DNA from: an uncultured Oscillospiraceae bacterium
GTDB taxonomy: Bacteria; Bacillota; Clostridia; Oscillospirales; Acutalibacteraceae
DNA length: 5,949 nt
Assembly: GCA_900552605.1 (NCBI GenBank)
Contig: USAR01000097.1
Location: 1 to 5,949, forward strand
Direction of reading: 5' to 3'
The translations under genes were made by a program, and so were the position numbers. The notes below the pieces were generated by a model. The model saw only the letters and a program-made list of their open reading frames with translations, did not search any database and was not told the DNA's origin. Below are positions 1 to 5,949 of the stretch, in pieces (positions within the stretch are counted from its first letter, which is position 1; each line of letters starts with the position of its first letter).

Positions 1-39
1 TGTCGGTCATTGGCAAACGCTTTTATTTAACTACCGACA
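1..39. repeat. Inverted repeat at the window edge
   Basis: TGTCGGT (1-7) is exactly complementary to ACCGACA (33-39), giving a 7-bp stem with a 25-nt loop. No run of T follows, so it is not a convincing terminator, and the left arm may continue beyond the window. Two short reading frames open at the left edge (stops at 62-64 and 84-86) could be the end of an upstream gene, but with 20-27 codons neither can be judged. I see no supportable gene in 1-93. Confidence 0.35.
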
Positions 40-93
40 ACAGTATTTTGTGCAAAAGACTTAAATGTTATGCAAAACAAGCTTAGGAAATAA

Positions 94-122
94 TTGACAT
101 ATTGCACTTTTTGTTTTATATT
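94..122 (+). promoter_or_regulatory. Sigma-A promoter for valS
   Basis: A perfect -35 box TTGACA (94-99) is followed after 17 bp by TATATT (117-122), five of six bases matching the -10 consensus. Transcription should start near 129-130, leaving an untranslated leader of about 145 nt before valS. No other promoter of this quality is visible upstream of valS, so this is the likely main start for valS and perhaps folC. Confidence 0.75.
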
Positions 123-129
123 ATTTATG

Positions 130-274
130 TTACGCATTATGGTGGGGGTTCGCATAAGGCGCAACGCTTGCCTAACAAATGAAATCTATAAATTTTGTGC
201 ATTTCGTTTTCAAAAAAACATCGGTGCAACAGTTGCCGATAAACAGAAACAGTGCGCTTTAAGGAGATAAAAAA
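130..274 (+). promoter_or_regulatory. valS 5' leader with hairpins, no T-box seen
   Basis: Aminoacyl-tRNA synthetase genes of Firmicutes often carry a tRNA-sensing T-box leader. The conserved T-box core (GGTGG-N-ACCGCG type) is absent here, and there is no terminator with a T run before the gene. A hairpin is visible at 220-240: 220-223 pairs with 237-240 and 226-229 with 233-236, with a 2-nt bulge (224-225) and a CAG loop. A small hairpin GCG-CAA-CGC lies at 159-167. The hexamer AAACAG is repeated at 241-252. The Shine-Dalgarno AAGGAG (261-266) is 8 nt before the ATG. Any regulatory role of the leader is unproven. Confidence 0.4.
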
Positions 275-2893
275 ATGCAGAAGGAACTTGCAAAAAAATA
301 CGATCCAGGCTCTGTTGAGGATCGCATTTATAAATTTTGGCTTGACGGCGGCTATTTTCACGCAGAGGTTGATGAATCCAAAAAGCCGTACACAATAGTT
401 ATTCCGCCGCCGAACATAACGGGTCAGTTGCATATGGGTCACGCACTCGATAATACATTGCAGGATATTCTTATACGTTGGCGCAGAATGCAGGGATACG
501 ATGCGCTGTGGATTCCGGGAACCGATCATGCCTCAATTGCAACAGAGGCAAAAATTGTTGAGGCAATGCGCGAAGAAGGTGTTACAAAGGACGATATAGG
601 TCGTGACGGCTTTTTAAAGCGCGCTTGGGAATGGCGCGAAAAATTCGGCGGAAGAATAGTATCACAGCTCAAGAAAATGGGATCATCGTGTGATTGGGAC
701 AGAGAGCGCTTTACAATGGACGAAGGCTGCTCAAAAGCGGTGCGTGAGGTGTTTGTGCGCCTTTATGAAAACGGCAAGATCTATCGCGGTGAAAAAATCA
801 TAAATTGGTGCCCTCTTACCTCTATCTCGGATGCCGAGGTTGAGCACGAGGAGCACGACGGCAGCTTTTGGCACCTGAGATACTTCCTTTCCGACGGCAG
901 CGGCGAGATACAGCTTGCCACAACACGCCCGGAAACCTTGCTCGGTGATACAGCAGTTGCTGTTCACCCCGATGATGAGAGATACAAAAACCTTGTAGGA
1001 AAAACGGTAAAGCTGCCTTTGACAAACAGAGAGATTCCGATTGTTGCAGACGAGTATGTTGAAATGGATTTCGGAACGGGCGTTGTTAAAATTACGCCGG
1101 CTCATGATCCTAACGACTTTGAAGTTGGGCTTCGTCATAATCTGCCGATAATCAACGTTATGACAGACGATGCGCATATGACTTCCGACTGTGGCAAATA
1201 TGCCGGAATGGATAGATATGAAGCAAGAAAAGCAATGGTAGAGGACCTTGAAAAGGGAGGATACCTTGTTAAGGTTGAGCCGATGAAGCACAATGTCGGT
1301 TCTTGCTATCGCTGCAAAACAATTGTTGAACCGCGTGTATCAAAGCAGTGGTTTGTTAAAATGCAAGAGCTTGCCGAGCCTGCGATTAACGCTGTTAAGG
1401 GCGGCGATATTAAGCTTATTCCAAGCCGTTTTGAAAAGACGTATTACAATTGGATGGAGAATATTCGCGATTGGTGCATTTCGCGTCAGCTTTGGTGGGG
1501 TCACAGAATACCTGCCTGGTATTGCGAGGACTGCGGTGAGGTCATCGTTTCAAAAACCGACCCTACCTGTTGCCCGAAATGCGGCAGTCACAAGCTGCAC
1601 CAGGATGATGATACGCTCGATACCTGGTTTTCATCGGCGCTTTGGCCGTTCTCAACTCTCGGCTGGCCTGATGAAACTAAGGAGCTTAAATACTTCTATC
1701 CCACAAGCACTTTGGTAACGGGTTATGATATCATATTCTTCTGGGTTGCAAGAATGATATTCTCAGGTCTTGAGTATACCGGGAAAGCGCCGTTTAACAC
1801 TGTGCTCTTCCACGGCATTGTGCGCGACGCACAGGGCAGAAAGATGTCAAAATCTCTCGGCAACGGTATCGACCCGTTGGTTGAGATTGAAAAATACGGC
1901 GCAGACGCATTGCGCTTTACATTGGCAACAGGTAACAGCCCGGGAAATGATATGCGTTATTCACCAGAGCGTGTGGAGGCAAGCCGTAACTTTGCGAATA
2001 AGCTTTGGAATGCGGCAAGATTCGTTATGATGAACCTCGACGACAATGAGCCGGCACCTTACATTCCCGAAAATTTGGCAACCGAGGATAAGTGGATACT
2101 CTCACGTTTCAACGCGCTTATCGGCGATGTTACAGAGAACTTAGAGCGTTTTGAATTGGGACTTGCCGTTCAGAAGCTTTACGATTTTATTTGGGATGTT
2201 TACTGCGATTGGTATATTGAAATTTGCAAGGCTCGCCTTAACTCGGACGACACCGAGCAAAAGAATACTGCAAAAGCGGTGTTGGTTTATGTTCTTTCAA
2301 ATACGCTTAAATTGCTGCACCCGTTTATGCCTTTTATAACAGAGGAAATTTGGCAGGCACTTCCGCACTCCGGTGAATCGATTATGATTTCAGCGTGGCC
2401 GGAGCAAAACTCGGCGCTTGAATTTAAAAAGGAATCCGAAAGCTTCGAGCTTCTTATGGAGGTTATTCGTGCAATACGTATACGCCGTTCGGAGATGAAC
2501 GTTGCTCCGTCTAAAAAAGCAAAGGTGTATATTGCAACAACAATGCCGGATGTTTTCAAAGACGGCACTAAGTATATTGAAAAGCTGGCATCTGCTTCAC
2601 AGGTTGAAATCGCTGAAAGCTTTGATATTCCGTCGGCAGTAACAGTGGTTACATCGAAAGCCGTGGTTTATATTCCGATGAATGAGCTTGTTGACCTTGC
2701 CGCAGAGCACGCAAGGCTCGAGAAAGAGCTGAAGGCCGCTAACGCCGACAAGGAGTTTATTGAGAAGAAGCTTAATAATAAAAGCTTTGTTGAAAAGGCT
2801 CCGGAAAAGGTTGTTGCCGGTCAGCGGGAAGCTCTTGAAAAGGTTTTGGAAAAAATCAAAATGCTTAACGAAAGCATTGCTGTGTTGGGCTAA
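275..2893 (+). CDS. valS: Valyl-tRNA synthetase (ValRS)
   Basis: This cytoplasmic class Ia enzyme attaches valine to tRNA-Val using ATP and clears mischarged threonine. At 872 residues it has normal bacterial length. The N-terminal half of the Rossmann catalytic core has PPPNITG at 44-50 and the HIGH-type motif HMGH at 53-56. The inserted CP1 editing domain shows TTRPET at 216-221. Cysteine pairs at 344/347, 417/420 and 433/436 look like zinc-binding knuckles. DTWFSS begins at 449, and the KMSKS loop is exact at 523-527. An anticodon-binding helical domain follows (about 600-750), then a Lys/Glu-rich C-terminal coiled-coil arm (about 804-872) typical of ValRS. The ATG is preceded by AAGGAG with 8-nt spacing, and the protein starts in the family's usual way. 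folC follows after 58 bp, the valS-folC pairing also known in Bacillus. Nothing looks broken; the call is close to certain. Confidence 0.98.
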   Translation: MQKELAKKYDPGSVEDRIYKFWLDGGYFHAEVDESKKPYTIVIPPPNITGQLHMGHALDNTLQDILIRWRRMQGYDALWIPGTDHASIATEAKIVEAMREEGVTKDDIGRDGFLKRAWEWREKFGGRIVSQLKKMGSSCDWDRERFTMDEGCSKAVREVFVRLYENGKIYRGEKIINWCPLTSISDAEVEHEEHDGSFWHLRYFLSDGSGEIQLATTRPETLLGDTAVAVHPDDERYKNLVGKTVKLPLTNREIPIVADEYVEMDFGTGVVKITPAHDPNDFEVGLRHNLPIINVMTDDAHMTSDCGKYAGMDRYEARKAMVEDLEKGGYLVKVEPMKHNVGSCYRCKTIVEPRVSKQWFVKMQELAEPAINAVKGGDIKLIPSRFEKTYYNWMENIRDWCISRQLWWGHRIPAWYCEDCGEVIVSKTDPTCCPKCGSHKLHQDDDTLDTWFSSALWPFSTLGWPDETKELKYFYPTSTLVTGYDIIFFWVARMIFSGLEYTGKAPFNTVLFHGIVRDAQGRKMSKSLGNGIDPLVEIEKYGADALRFTLATGNSPGNDMRYSPERVEASRNFANKLWNAARFVMMNLDDNEPAPYIPENLATEDKWILSRFNALIGDVTENLERFELGLAVQKLYDFIWDVYCDWYIEICKARLNSDDTEQKNTAKAVLVYVLSNTLKLLHPFMPFITEEIWQALPHSGESIMISAWPEQNSALEFKKESESFELLMEVIRAIRIRRSEMNVAPSKKAKVYIATTMPDVFKDGTKYIEKLASASQVEIAESFDIPSAVTVVTSKAVVYIPMNELVDLAAEHARLEKELKAANADKEFIEKKLNNKSFVEKAPEKVVAGQREALEKVLEKIKMLNESIAVLG

Positions 2894-2896
2894 TAT

Positions 2897-2926
2897 TAAT
2901 CGGTGCGGCATATGTCGCGCCGATTA
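2897..2926 (+). terminator. Hairpin between valS and folC, possible weak terminator
   Basis: Positions 2897-2909 pair with 2914-2926 in a 13-bp stem, including two G-U pairs, closed by a 4-nt ATAT loop. It begins 4 nt after the valS stop. The following ten bases (2927-2936) contain seven T but are broken by G, A and C, so termination may be partial. The folC Shine-Dalgarno lies 12 nt past the stem. It could act as a leaky terminator that lowers folC relative to valS, or as an mRNA 3'-end stabiliser; the sequence alone does not decide. Confidence 0.6.
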
Positions 2927-2937
2927 TTGTTTACTTT

Positions 2938-2941
2938 GGAG
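2938..2941 (+). promoter_or_regulatory. Shine-Dalgarno that sets the folC TTG start
   Basis: GGAG (within TTTGGAG) sits 10 nt before TTG 2952. The nearby ATG at 2944 reads into a stop after three codons (TGA 2953-2955) and is in another frame. The folC frame is open further upstream, back into valS, but that extension overlaps the valS 3' end and does not resemble FolC. The TTG is therefore the best start. Confidence 0.65.
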
Positions 2942-2951
2942 TGATGTTGGG

Positions 2952-4208
2952 TTGAATTATGAACAAGCGCTTGAATACATCGATTCTTTTCCGCGTTTTG
3001 GAAAAGCGGTCGGTCTTGATAACATCATAAAGCTTTTAAAAATTCTCGGGGATCCGCAGGAACACTGTAAAGTTTTGCATATTGCCGGAACAAACGGTAA
3101 AGGCTCTGTTGCGGCAATAGCGGCTGAGGTTTTGATTAAGCACGGTTATAAGACGGGATTATACGTTTCACCGTATATAATCAATTTCAGAGAGCGAATA
3201 CAGATCAACGGCGAAATGATATCGGAAAATCGTCTTGCAGAATGCTGCGCCGAGGTTAAAGCAACCGTCGGCACGCATTTTGACGACGCAGCCGTTTTCA
3301 GTCAGTTCGAAATAATAACCGCAATCGGTTTTTTGTATTTTGCACATGAAAATTGCAATTATATAATTCTTGAAACAGGGCTCGGCGGAAGGCTTGACGC
3401 AACTAATGTTGTTAAAAAACCGATTTGTACCGTAATAACGCACATTTCGCTTGACCACACGGCAGTGCTCGGCGAAACGACGGAAGAAATCGCTGCGGAA
3501 AAGGCAGGGATAATAAAAAAGAATGTGCCTGTTGTTGTGTCGCCGCAGTGCGATGCTGCTCTTCGTGTTATTGCTGAAAAATGTAAAGAGCAAAACGCAC
3601 AGCTTGTCACTGTTAAGGAAAATGACATAACAGATATAAAGCTTGGGTTTTCAAGAACCGATTTTAAATATCTCGGCACTGCTTTCAGCGTTTCACTTGC
3701 GGGAGAGCATCAAGCATATAATGCCGCAACGGCGCTTGAAGTGTTAAAACAGACAGGTATAAGCTTGAATCCTCGGCTTGTTTCAAGAGCGTTAAATTCG
3801 GTAATTCATCCGGCAAGACTTGAGGTTGTTTCTGAGTTACCTCATGTAATTATCGACGGAGCGCACAATCCTGACGGAATAACAGCGCTTTGTGAGTATA
3901 TAAAAAATATAAATTGGCAAGGCAGTATTCTTTTCGGCGCACTTAAGGACAAGAACACCGAGGAAATGGTGCACATTTTATCGTCGCTTAATAAAGAGGT
4001 GGTAACGGTTACAATCAGGGATAATGAGCGTGCCGAATCTGCCGTCAAATTGGCAGCGGATTTTGATGTGAACGGCATAAAAGCAATGGCTGCAAAAAGC
4101 TATGAAGAAGCAATTAAACATTTAAATAAAAAGCCGTTTTTGGTGTGCGGCTCGCTTTATCTTGCGGCGGATATAAGAAAAATCTTTAAAAACGACAATA
4201 TAATTTAG
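2952..4208 (+). CDS. folC: Folylpolyglutamate synthase / dihydrofolate synthase
   Basis: FolC is a cytoplasmic Mur-ligase-family enzyme. It adds glutamate to dihydropteroate (making dihydrofolate, in bifunctional members) and extends the polyglutamate tail of folates with ATP. From the TTG start it has 418 residues, close to the usual 420-430, and opens with NYEQALEYIDSFPRFG, a typical FolC N-terminus. The P-loop GTNGKGS is at 46-52. The signature ETGLGGRLDATN spans 141-152, and SLDH (166-169) leads into AEKAGIIK, where Lys184 is the expected carbamylated lysine that helps bind metal. The C-terminal domain shows IIDGAHNPDG at 300-309, the conserved segment of that domain. It follows valS by 58 bp with a hairpin between, so it is probably read from the valS promoter. 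No sign of damage. Whether it has dihydrofolate synthase activity as well cannot be read with certainty from these motifs. Confidence 0.95.
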   Translation: MNYEQALEYIDSFPRFGKAVGLDNIIKLLKILGDPQEHCKVLHIAGTNGKGSVAAIAAEVLIKHGYKTGLYVSPYIINFRERIQINGEMISENRLAECCAEVKATVGTHFDDAAVFSQFEIITAIGFLYFAHENCNYIILETGLGGRLDATNVVKKPICTVITHISLDHTAVLGETTEEIAAEKAGIIKKNVPVVVSPQCDAALRVIAEKCKEQNAQLVTVKENDITDIKLGFSRTDFKYLGTAFSVSLAGEHQAYNAATALEVLKQTGISLNPRLVSRALNSVIHPARLEVVSELPHVIIDGAHNPDGITALCEYIKNINWQGSILFGALKDKNTEEMVHILSSLNKEVVTVTIRDNERAESAVKLAADFDVNGIKAMAAKSYEEAIKHLNKKPFLVCGSLYLAADIRKIFKNDNII

Positions 4209-4231
4209 CTTAATTTCTGCAAAAAATTTTT

Positions 4232-4239
4232 TTCGACAA
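4232..4239 (-). promoter_or_regulatory. 0A box (Spo0A binding site)
   Basis: TTCGACAA on the + strand is the exact complement of the Spo0A box TTGTCGAA. It lies 86 bp before spoIIAA, just after an A6-T7 tract (4221-4233) that should bend or stiffen the DNA. In Bacillus subtilis the spoIIA operon is switched on by phosphorylated Spo0A, so a perfect box here matches the context well. An 8-bp match can occur by chance; the position is what makes it credible. Confidence 0.65.
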
Positions 4240-4254
4240 CCGAATACGACCGAT

Positions 4255-4283
4255 TTTTCACGGACAAGCGTTTACTATATTAT
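4255..4283 (+). promoter_or_regulatory. Tentative spoIIA promoter
   Basis: A poor -35 (TTTTCA, 4255-4260) lies 17 bp before TATTAT (4278-4283), which would start RNA near 4290 and place the 0A box at roughly -51 to -58. TACTAT (4273-4278) is another possible -10 but lacks a -35. A sigma-H promoter would be expected by analogy with B. subtilis. CCGAATAC at 4240-4247 resembles a sigma-H -10, but no AGGA-type -35 precedes it. The true start point is therefore open, and the weak basal elements would suit an activator-dependent promoter. Confidence 0.3.
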
Positions 4284-4301
4284 ATAGAGACGATTGTCCG
4301 T
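4260..4301. repeat. 42-nt dyad with U-rich tail between folC and spoIIAA
   Basis: ACGGACAA (4260-4267) is complementary to TTGTCCGT (4294-4301). After one G/A mismatch, CG (4269-4270) pairs with CG (4291-4292). Inside, 4271-4273 pairs with 4288-4290 and, past one bulged A, 4275-4279 pairs with 4283-4287. That gives about 18 bp around a 3-nt loop. A tail with eight T in ten bases follows (4302-4311). It looks like a terminator for the folC transcript, but it also covers the probable -10 region of spoIIA and ends just before the spoIIAA Shine-Dalgarno (4312-4317). It could instead be an operator. Confidence 0.65.
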
Positions 4302-4325
4302 ATTTTGTTTTAAGGAGTTGTAAAA

Positions 4326-4643
4326 ATGCAGGTCAGAATAGAAACAAACGAACAGGTGGTAACCGCATATTTAAGCGGTGATATCGACCACCATTCAGCG
4401 CGTGCGATCCGAGAGGAGATCGATGAAAAAATTGACGAGGTTCATCCGTCACTGTTGATACTCGATTTCGGCGAGGTTGGATTTATGGATAGCTCCGGAA
4501 TAGGGCTGGTTATGGGAAGATTTCGCAAAATGCAGGAAAATGACGGTGAAATACAAATAATGAACACGCCGCTTTACATTTCAAAGGTAATGCGCGTTTC
4601 GGGAATTGAAAAGCTTGCAAGAATTTCAAGTCACGGGGAATAA
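4326..4643 (+). CDS. spoIIAA: Anti-sigma F factor antagonist SpoIIAA
   Basis: SpoIIAA is a small cytoplasmic STAS-domain protein. Unphosphorylated, it binds the anti-sigma factor SpoIIAB and releases sigma-F in the forespore; SpoIIAB inactivates it by phosphorylating a serine, and SpoIIE (not in this window) reverses that. The whole 105-residue chain is one STAS fold. The segment LSGDIDHHSA (16-25) matches the conserved LTGELDHHTA of the Bacillus protein, and MDSSG (54-58) holds the phosphorylation site, Ser57 by alignment with Ser58 of B. subtilis. It ends about a dozen residues earlier than the 117-residue Bacillus protein, with no sign of damage. The ATG has AAGGAG (4312-4317) 8 nt upstream. 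It is the first gene of a three-gene operon, 14 bp before spoIIAB. Other STAS antagonists look similar, but the two downstream genes settle the identity. Confidence 0.95.
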   Translation: MQVRIETNEQVVTAYLSGDIDHHSARAIREEIDEKIDEVHPSLLILDFGEVGFMDSSGIGLVMGRFRKMQENDGEIQIMNTPLYISKVMRVSGIEKLARISSHGE

Positions 4644-4657
4644 AAAGGAGAAACAAT

Positions 4658-5089
4658 ATGAAACCTATAAACGAATTAAAGCTTGTACTTCAGTCACGTT
4701 CGGTAAACGAGAGCTTTGCAAGAGTCGCCGTTTCGGCGTTTTTAGCGCAGCTTGACCCTACAATCGACGAGATAAATGATATAAAAACAGCCGTTTCGGA
4801 AGCTGTTACAAACTGTATCGTGCACGGATACAGGGATACTATCGGCAAGATTTACATAACAGTGCAGATATTCGAAAACAGAACCGTAACCATACGCATA
4901 CGCGATAATGGCTGCGGAATTGAAAATATAGAGCAGGCAATGGAGCCTATGTTTACCACTGCCGGCGGTGAGCGTGCAGGTCTCGGATTTGCAGTTATGG
5001 AAAGCTTTATGGACGGCGTGAGGGTCAGCTCCAAAAAGGATAAATACACTGTTGTGACTCTTAAAAAGAGGATTGGCAGAAAGCTGTGA
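4658..5089 (+). CDS. spoIIAB: Anti-sigma F factor / serine kinase SpoIIAB
   Basis: SpoIIAB is a GHKL-fold ATPase. As a dimer it holds sigma-F inactive and, as a kinase, it phosphorylates SpoIIAA. At 143 residues it is close to the usual 146. The N-terminal SVNESFARV (15-23) is conserved, and Arg22 corresponds to the Bacillus Arg20 that contacts sigma-F and SpoIIAA. The N box SEAVTNCIVHGY (47-58) supplies catalytic Glu48 and magnesium-binding Asn52. The ATP-binding G1 box DNGCGI is at 83-88. The lid runs from MFTTAGGERAG into the G2 glycines (104-110, GERAGLG). All key residues are present, so it should be active. A strong Shine-Dalgarno AAAGGAG (4644-4650) sits 7 nt before the ATG. The gene ends within GTGA, sharing 4 bp with the sigF start, so translation of the two is probably coupled, which would help keep the anti-sigma and sigma in balance. 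Confidence 0.96.
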   Translation: MKPINELKLVLQSRSVNESFARVAVSAFLAQLDPTIDEINDIKTAVSEAVTNCIVHGYRDTIGKIYITVQIFENRTVTIRIRDNGCGIENIEQAMEPMFTTAGGERAGLGFAVMESFMDGVRVSSKKDKYTVVTLKKRIGRKL

Positions 5090-5736
5090 ACAGAGAAAAG
5101 TGTATAACGGAAAACCTTGGACTTGTGCATGCTTGCTGCAAGAGATTTGTCGGGCGCGGCATTGAGTACGACGACCTGTTTCAGGCAGGAAGTATGGGTC
5201 TTGTAAAGGCGGTGGACGGCTTTGATGAGAGCTATGGTTTAAAGCTTTCAACATATGCGGTACCTGTGATTCTTGGTGAGATACGTCGTCTTTTCCGTGA
5301 TGGCGGCAGCGTCAAGGTCAGTCGCTCTGTAAAAGAGCTCGGATTAAAGGTGTCACGCGTGAGGGCGGAGTTGTCTTTAAAGCTTAACCGTGAACCGAGT
5401 GTTGCGGAAATCGCCGATATGCTTGAAGTATCAAAAGAGTCGGTAGCCGAAGCTGTGTGTGCGTCACAGCCGACAGTGTCGTTAACATACGATAACGACG
5501 GAGAGGAGGGTCAGCTTGATCTGCCTGTTGAATCGCACGAAGAAAAGGTAGCTAATAAGGTAATGGTGGAGCAGTTGCTCAAAAAGCTGCCGGAGCGGGA
5601 CAAGAAGATAATAGATTTTAGGTATTATAAGCTGTATACGCAAGCAAAAACAGCAGGGCTGTTGGGAATGACTCAGGTGCAGGTTTCAAGGCGTGAAAAG
5701 GCAATATTAGGAGAGCTAAGAAAGCAAATAAAGTAG
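5086..5736 (+). CDS. sigF: Sporulation sigma factor F (short N-terminus)
   Basis: Sigma-F directs RNA polymerase to the first forespore-specific genes after asymmetric division. Region 2 is clear: DDLFQAGSMGLVKAVDGFD (29-47), then STYAVPVILGEIRRLFRD (55-72) and VKVSRS (76-81). Region 3 spans about 85-125, and region 4 ends in a helix-turn-helix with TQVQVSR as the turn and recognition helix. Identity as sigma-F rather than its close relative sigma-G rests on position after spoIIAA-spoIIAB. At 216 residues it lacks about 35 N-terminal residues (region 1.2 and neighbours) of the 255-residue B. subtilis protein. The GTG at 5086 is the first possible start after an in-frame stop at 5062-5064, so it cannot be longer. 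A weak AGAGGA (5067-5072) is 13 nt upstream, fitting coupled translation from spoIIAB. The HTH has some departures from the usual family sequence (KTA where EVA is common, SRREK for SRLEK). Confidence 0.93.
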   Translation: MNREKCITENLGLVHACCKRFVGRGIEYDDLFQAGSMGLVKAVDGFDESYGLKLSTYAVPVILGEIRRLFRDGGSVKVSRSVKELGLKVSRVRAELSLKLNREPSVAEIADMLEVSKESVAEAVCASQPTVSLTYDNDGEEGQLDLPVESHEEKVANKVMVEQLLKKLPERDKKIIDFRYYKLYTQAKTAGLLGMTQVQVSRREKAILGELRKQIK

Positions 5737-5804
5737 AAAAAACCGCATAATTACAGGCAAATTCATCTTTTTTCAATTTTTTTCAAAAAACTTGTGAAAA
5801 AGTG
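5737..5804 (+). promoter_or_regulatory. Phased A/T tracts, UP-element-like, upstream of the last promoter
   Basis: No clear hairpin terminator follows sigF. From 5768 the DNA is a series of tracts: T6 (5768-5773), T7 (5777-5783), A6 (5785-5790) and A5 (5797-5801). The nonamer TTTTTTCAA occurs at 5768-5776 and again at 5778-5786, exactly 10 bp apart, about one helical turn. Such phasing bends DNA, and AT-rich stretches directly upstream of a -35 box can bind the polymerase alpha subunit. Both suggest support for a very strong promoter. Confidence 0.45.
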
Positions 5805-5833
5805 TTGACAAAACGTCAAAACAGTGGTAATAT
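5805..5833 (+). promoter_or_regulatory. Strong sigma-A promoter, rRNA-operon-like
   Basis: TTGACA (5805-5810) is perfect, the spacer is 17 bp, the -10 is TAATAT (5828-5833, five of six), and TG at 5825-5826 adds an extended -10. RNA would start near 5840. No protein gene follows in the remaining ~110 bp: the only ATG with a nearby purine stretch (5888) stops after 11 codons. Together with the leader features this points to a stable RNA operon beyond the window. Confidence 0.8.
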
Positions 5834-5840
5834 AACTAGG

Positions 5841-5949
5841 TCAACTTGTTAAACAGTTGGCACCGAACCTTTAAAATTAAACAACGATGAAAAGAAAAAG
5901 GACCCGACAATTCTTGATTTAGTAATTCAAGGAAAAGACGAACGCGCAA
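5841..5949 (+). other. Probable rRNA operon leader (16S start not reached)
   Basis: A hairpin is formed by CAACT (5842-5846) and AGTTG (5855-5859). It is followed by GAACCTTTAAAATTAAACAA (5865-5884), which resembles the boxA-type antitermination sequence found ahead of 16S genes in Firmicutes (TTCTTTGAAAACTAAACAA type). The order hairpin then boxA mirrors the boxB-boxA layout of rRNA leaders. A second stem pairs 5911-5917 with 5927-5933. The conserved 16S beginning (AGAGTTTGATC) does not occur before the window ends. The assignment is by pattern recall, not alignment; a tRNA or other stable RNA operon is the main alternative. Confidence 0.5.

Noticed and set aside
1..10. Minus-strand gene start at CAT 8-10
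   Set aside because: No Shine-Dalgarno precedes it on the minus strand and only three codons are visible.
137..529. 130-codon minus-strand frame covering the valS leader
   Set aside because: Most of it is antisense to the valS leader and the catalytic N-terminus of valS. It has no recognisable motif and crosses the valS promoter-leader region.
731..1291. 186-codon open frame on the minus strand
   Set aside because: It lies wholly inside valS, which has exact family motifs throughout. The translation is rich in Cys, Arg and Phe and resembles no protein family; it is an antisense shadow.
2760..2951. Longer folC start reaching back into valS
   Set aside because: The extra 64 residues are basic and low in complexity, overlap the valS coding sequence and the hairpin, and are absent from FolC proteins, which begin like the segment after TTG 2952.
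4742..5254. 170-codon open frame on the minus strand
   Set aside because: It runs antisense across spoIIAB and the start of sigF, both well supported, and has no domain-like sequence.
5888..5923. Small ORF starting at ATG 5888
   Set aside because: It stops after 11 codons (TAG 5921-5923... in a Lys/Arg-rich stretch) and lies in a segment that looks like an untranslated RNA leader.
5936..5944. GACGAACGC, as in the start of 16S rRNA
   Set aside because: In 16S this nonamer follows AGAGTTTGATCCTGGCTCAG and continues TGGCGGC. Neither flank matches here, so it is taken as coincidence.
1..5949. CRISPR array, insertion sequence, tRNA, prophage or defence genes
   Set aside because: I looked for direct repeats with spacers, transposase motifs, terminal inverted repeats and tRNA-like clover leaves and saw none; the region is ordinary core genome.

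Overview
The window reads as chromosomal DNA from an endospore-forming member of the Clostridia. The evidence is a complete spoIIA sporulation operon with a Spo0A-type box, strong Gram-positive Shine-Dalgarno sequences (AAGGAG), and moderately AT-rich DNA with A/T-tract promoters. The protein style fits Oscillospiraceae/Ruminococcaceae-like gut anaerobes, but that is a guess; nothing here fixes a genus. All five genes are on the + strand and all look intact.

Layout. Positions 1-93 hold no gene I can support, only an inverted repeat at the very edge. A consensus sigma-A promoter (94-122) and a leader of about 145 nt precede valS (275-2893, valyl-tRNA synthetase). The leader lacks a recognisable T-box. 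A strong 13-bp hairpin separates valS from folC (2952-4208, folylpolyglutamate/dihydrofolate synthase), which starts at TTG. The 117-bp gap after folC carries a perfect 0A box (4232-4239) and a 42-nt dyad with a U-rich tail. Then come spoIIAA (4326-4643), spoIIAB (4658-5089) and sigF (5086-5736), tightly packed, with spoIIAB and sigF overlapping by 4 bp. The last 213 bp contain no gene. They hold phased A/T tracts, a near-perfect extended -10 promoter (5805-5833) and a leader with a hairpin and a boxA-like sequence, which resembles the start of a ribosomal RNA operon whose 16S gene would lie beyond the window.

How the genes work together. valS and folC are housekeeping genes, probably co-transcribed with partial termination between them. 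The spoIIA operon is the forespore sigma-F switch. SpoIIAB, an anti-sigma factor and kinase, holds sigma-F inactive and phosphorylates SpoIIAA. Dephosphorylated SpoIIAA frees sigma-F. The phosphatase SpoIIE is not in this window.

I see no undescribed multi-gene system. The points most worth a second look are the dyad between the 0A box and spoIIAA, a sigma-F that lacks the usual N-terminal 30-40 residues and cannot be extended upstream, and the rRNA-like promoter right behind the sporulation operon.
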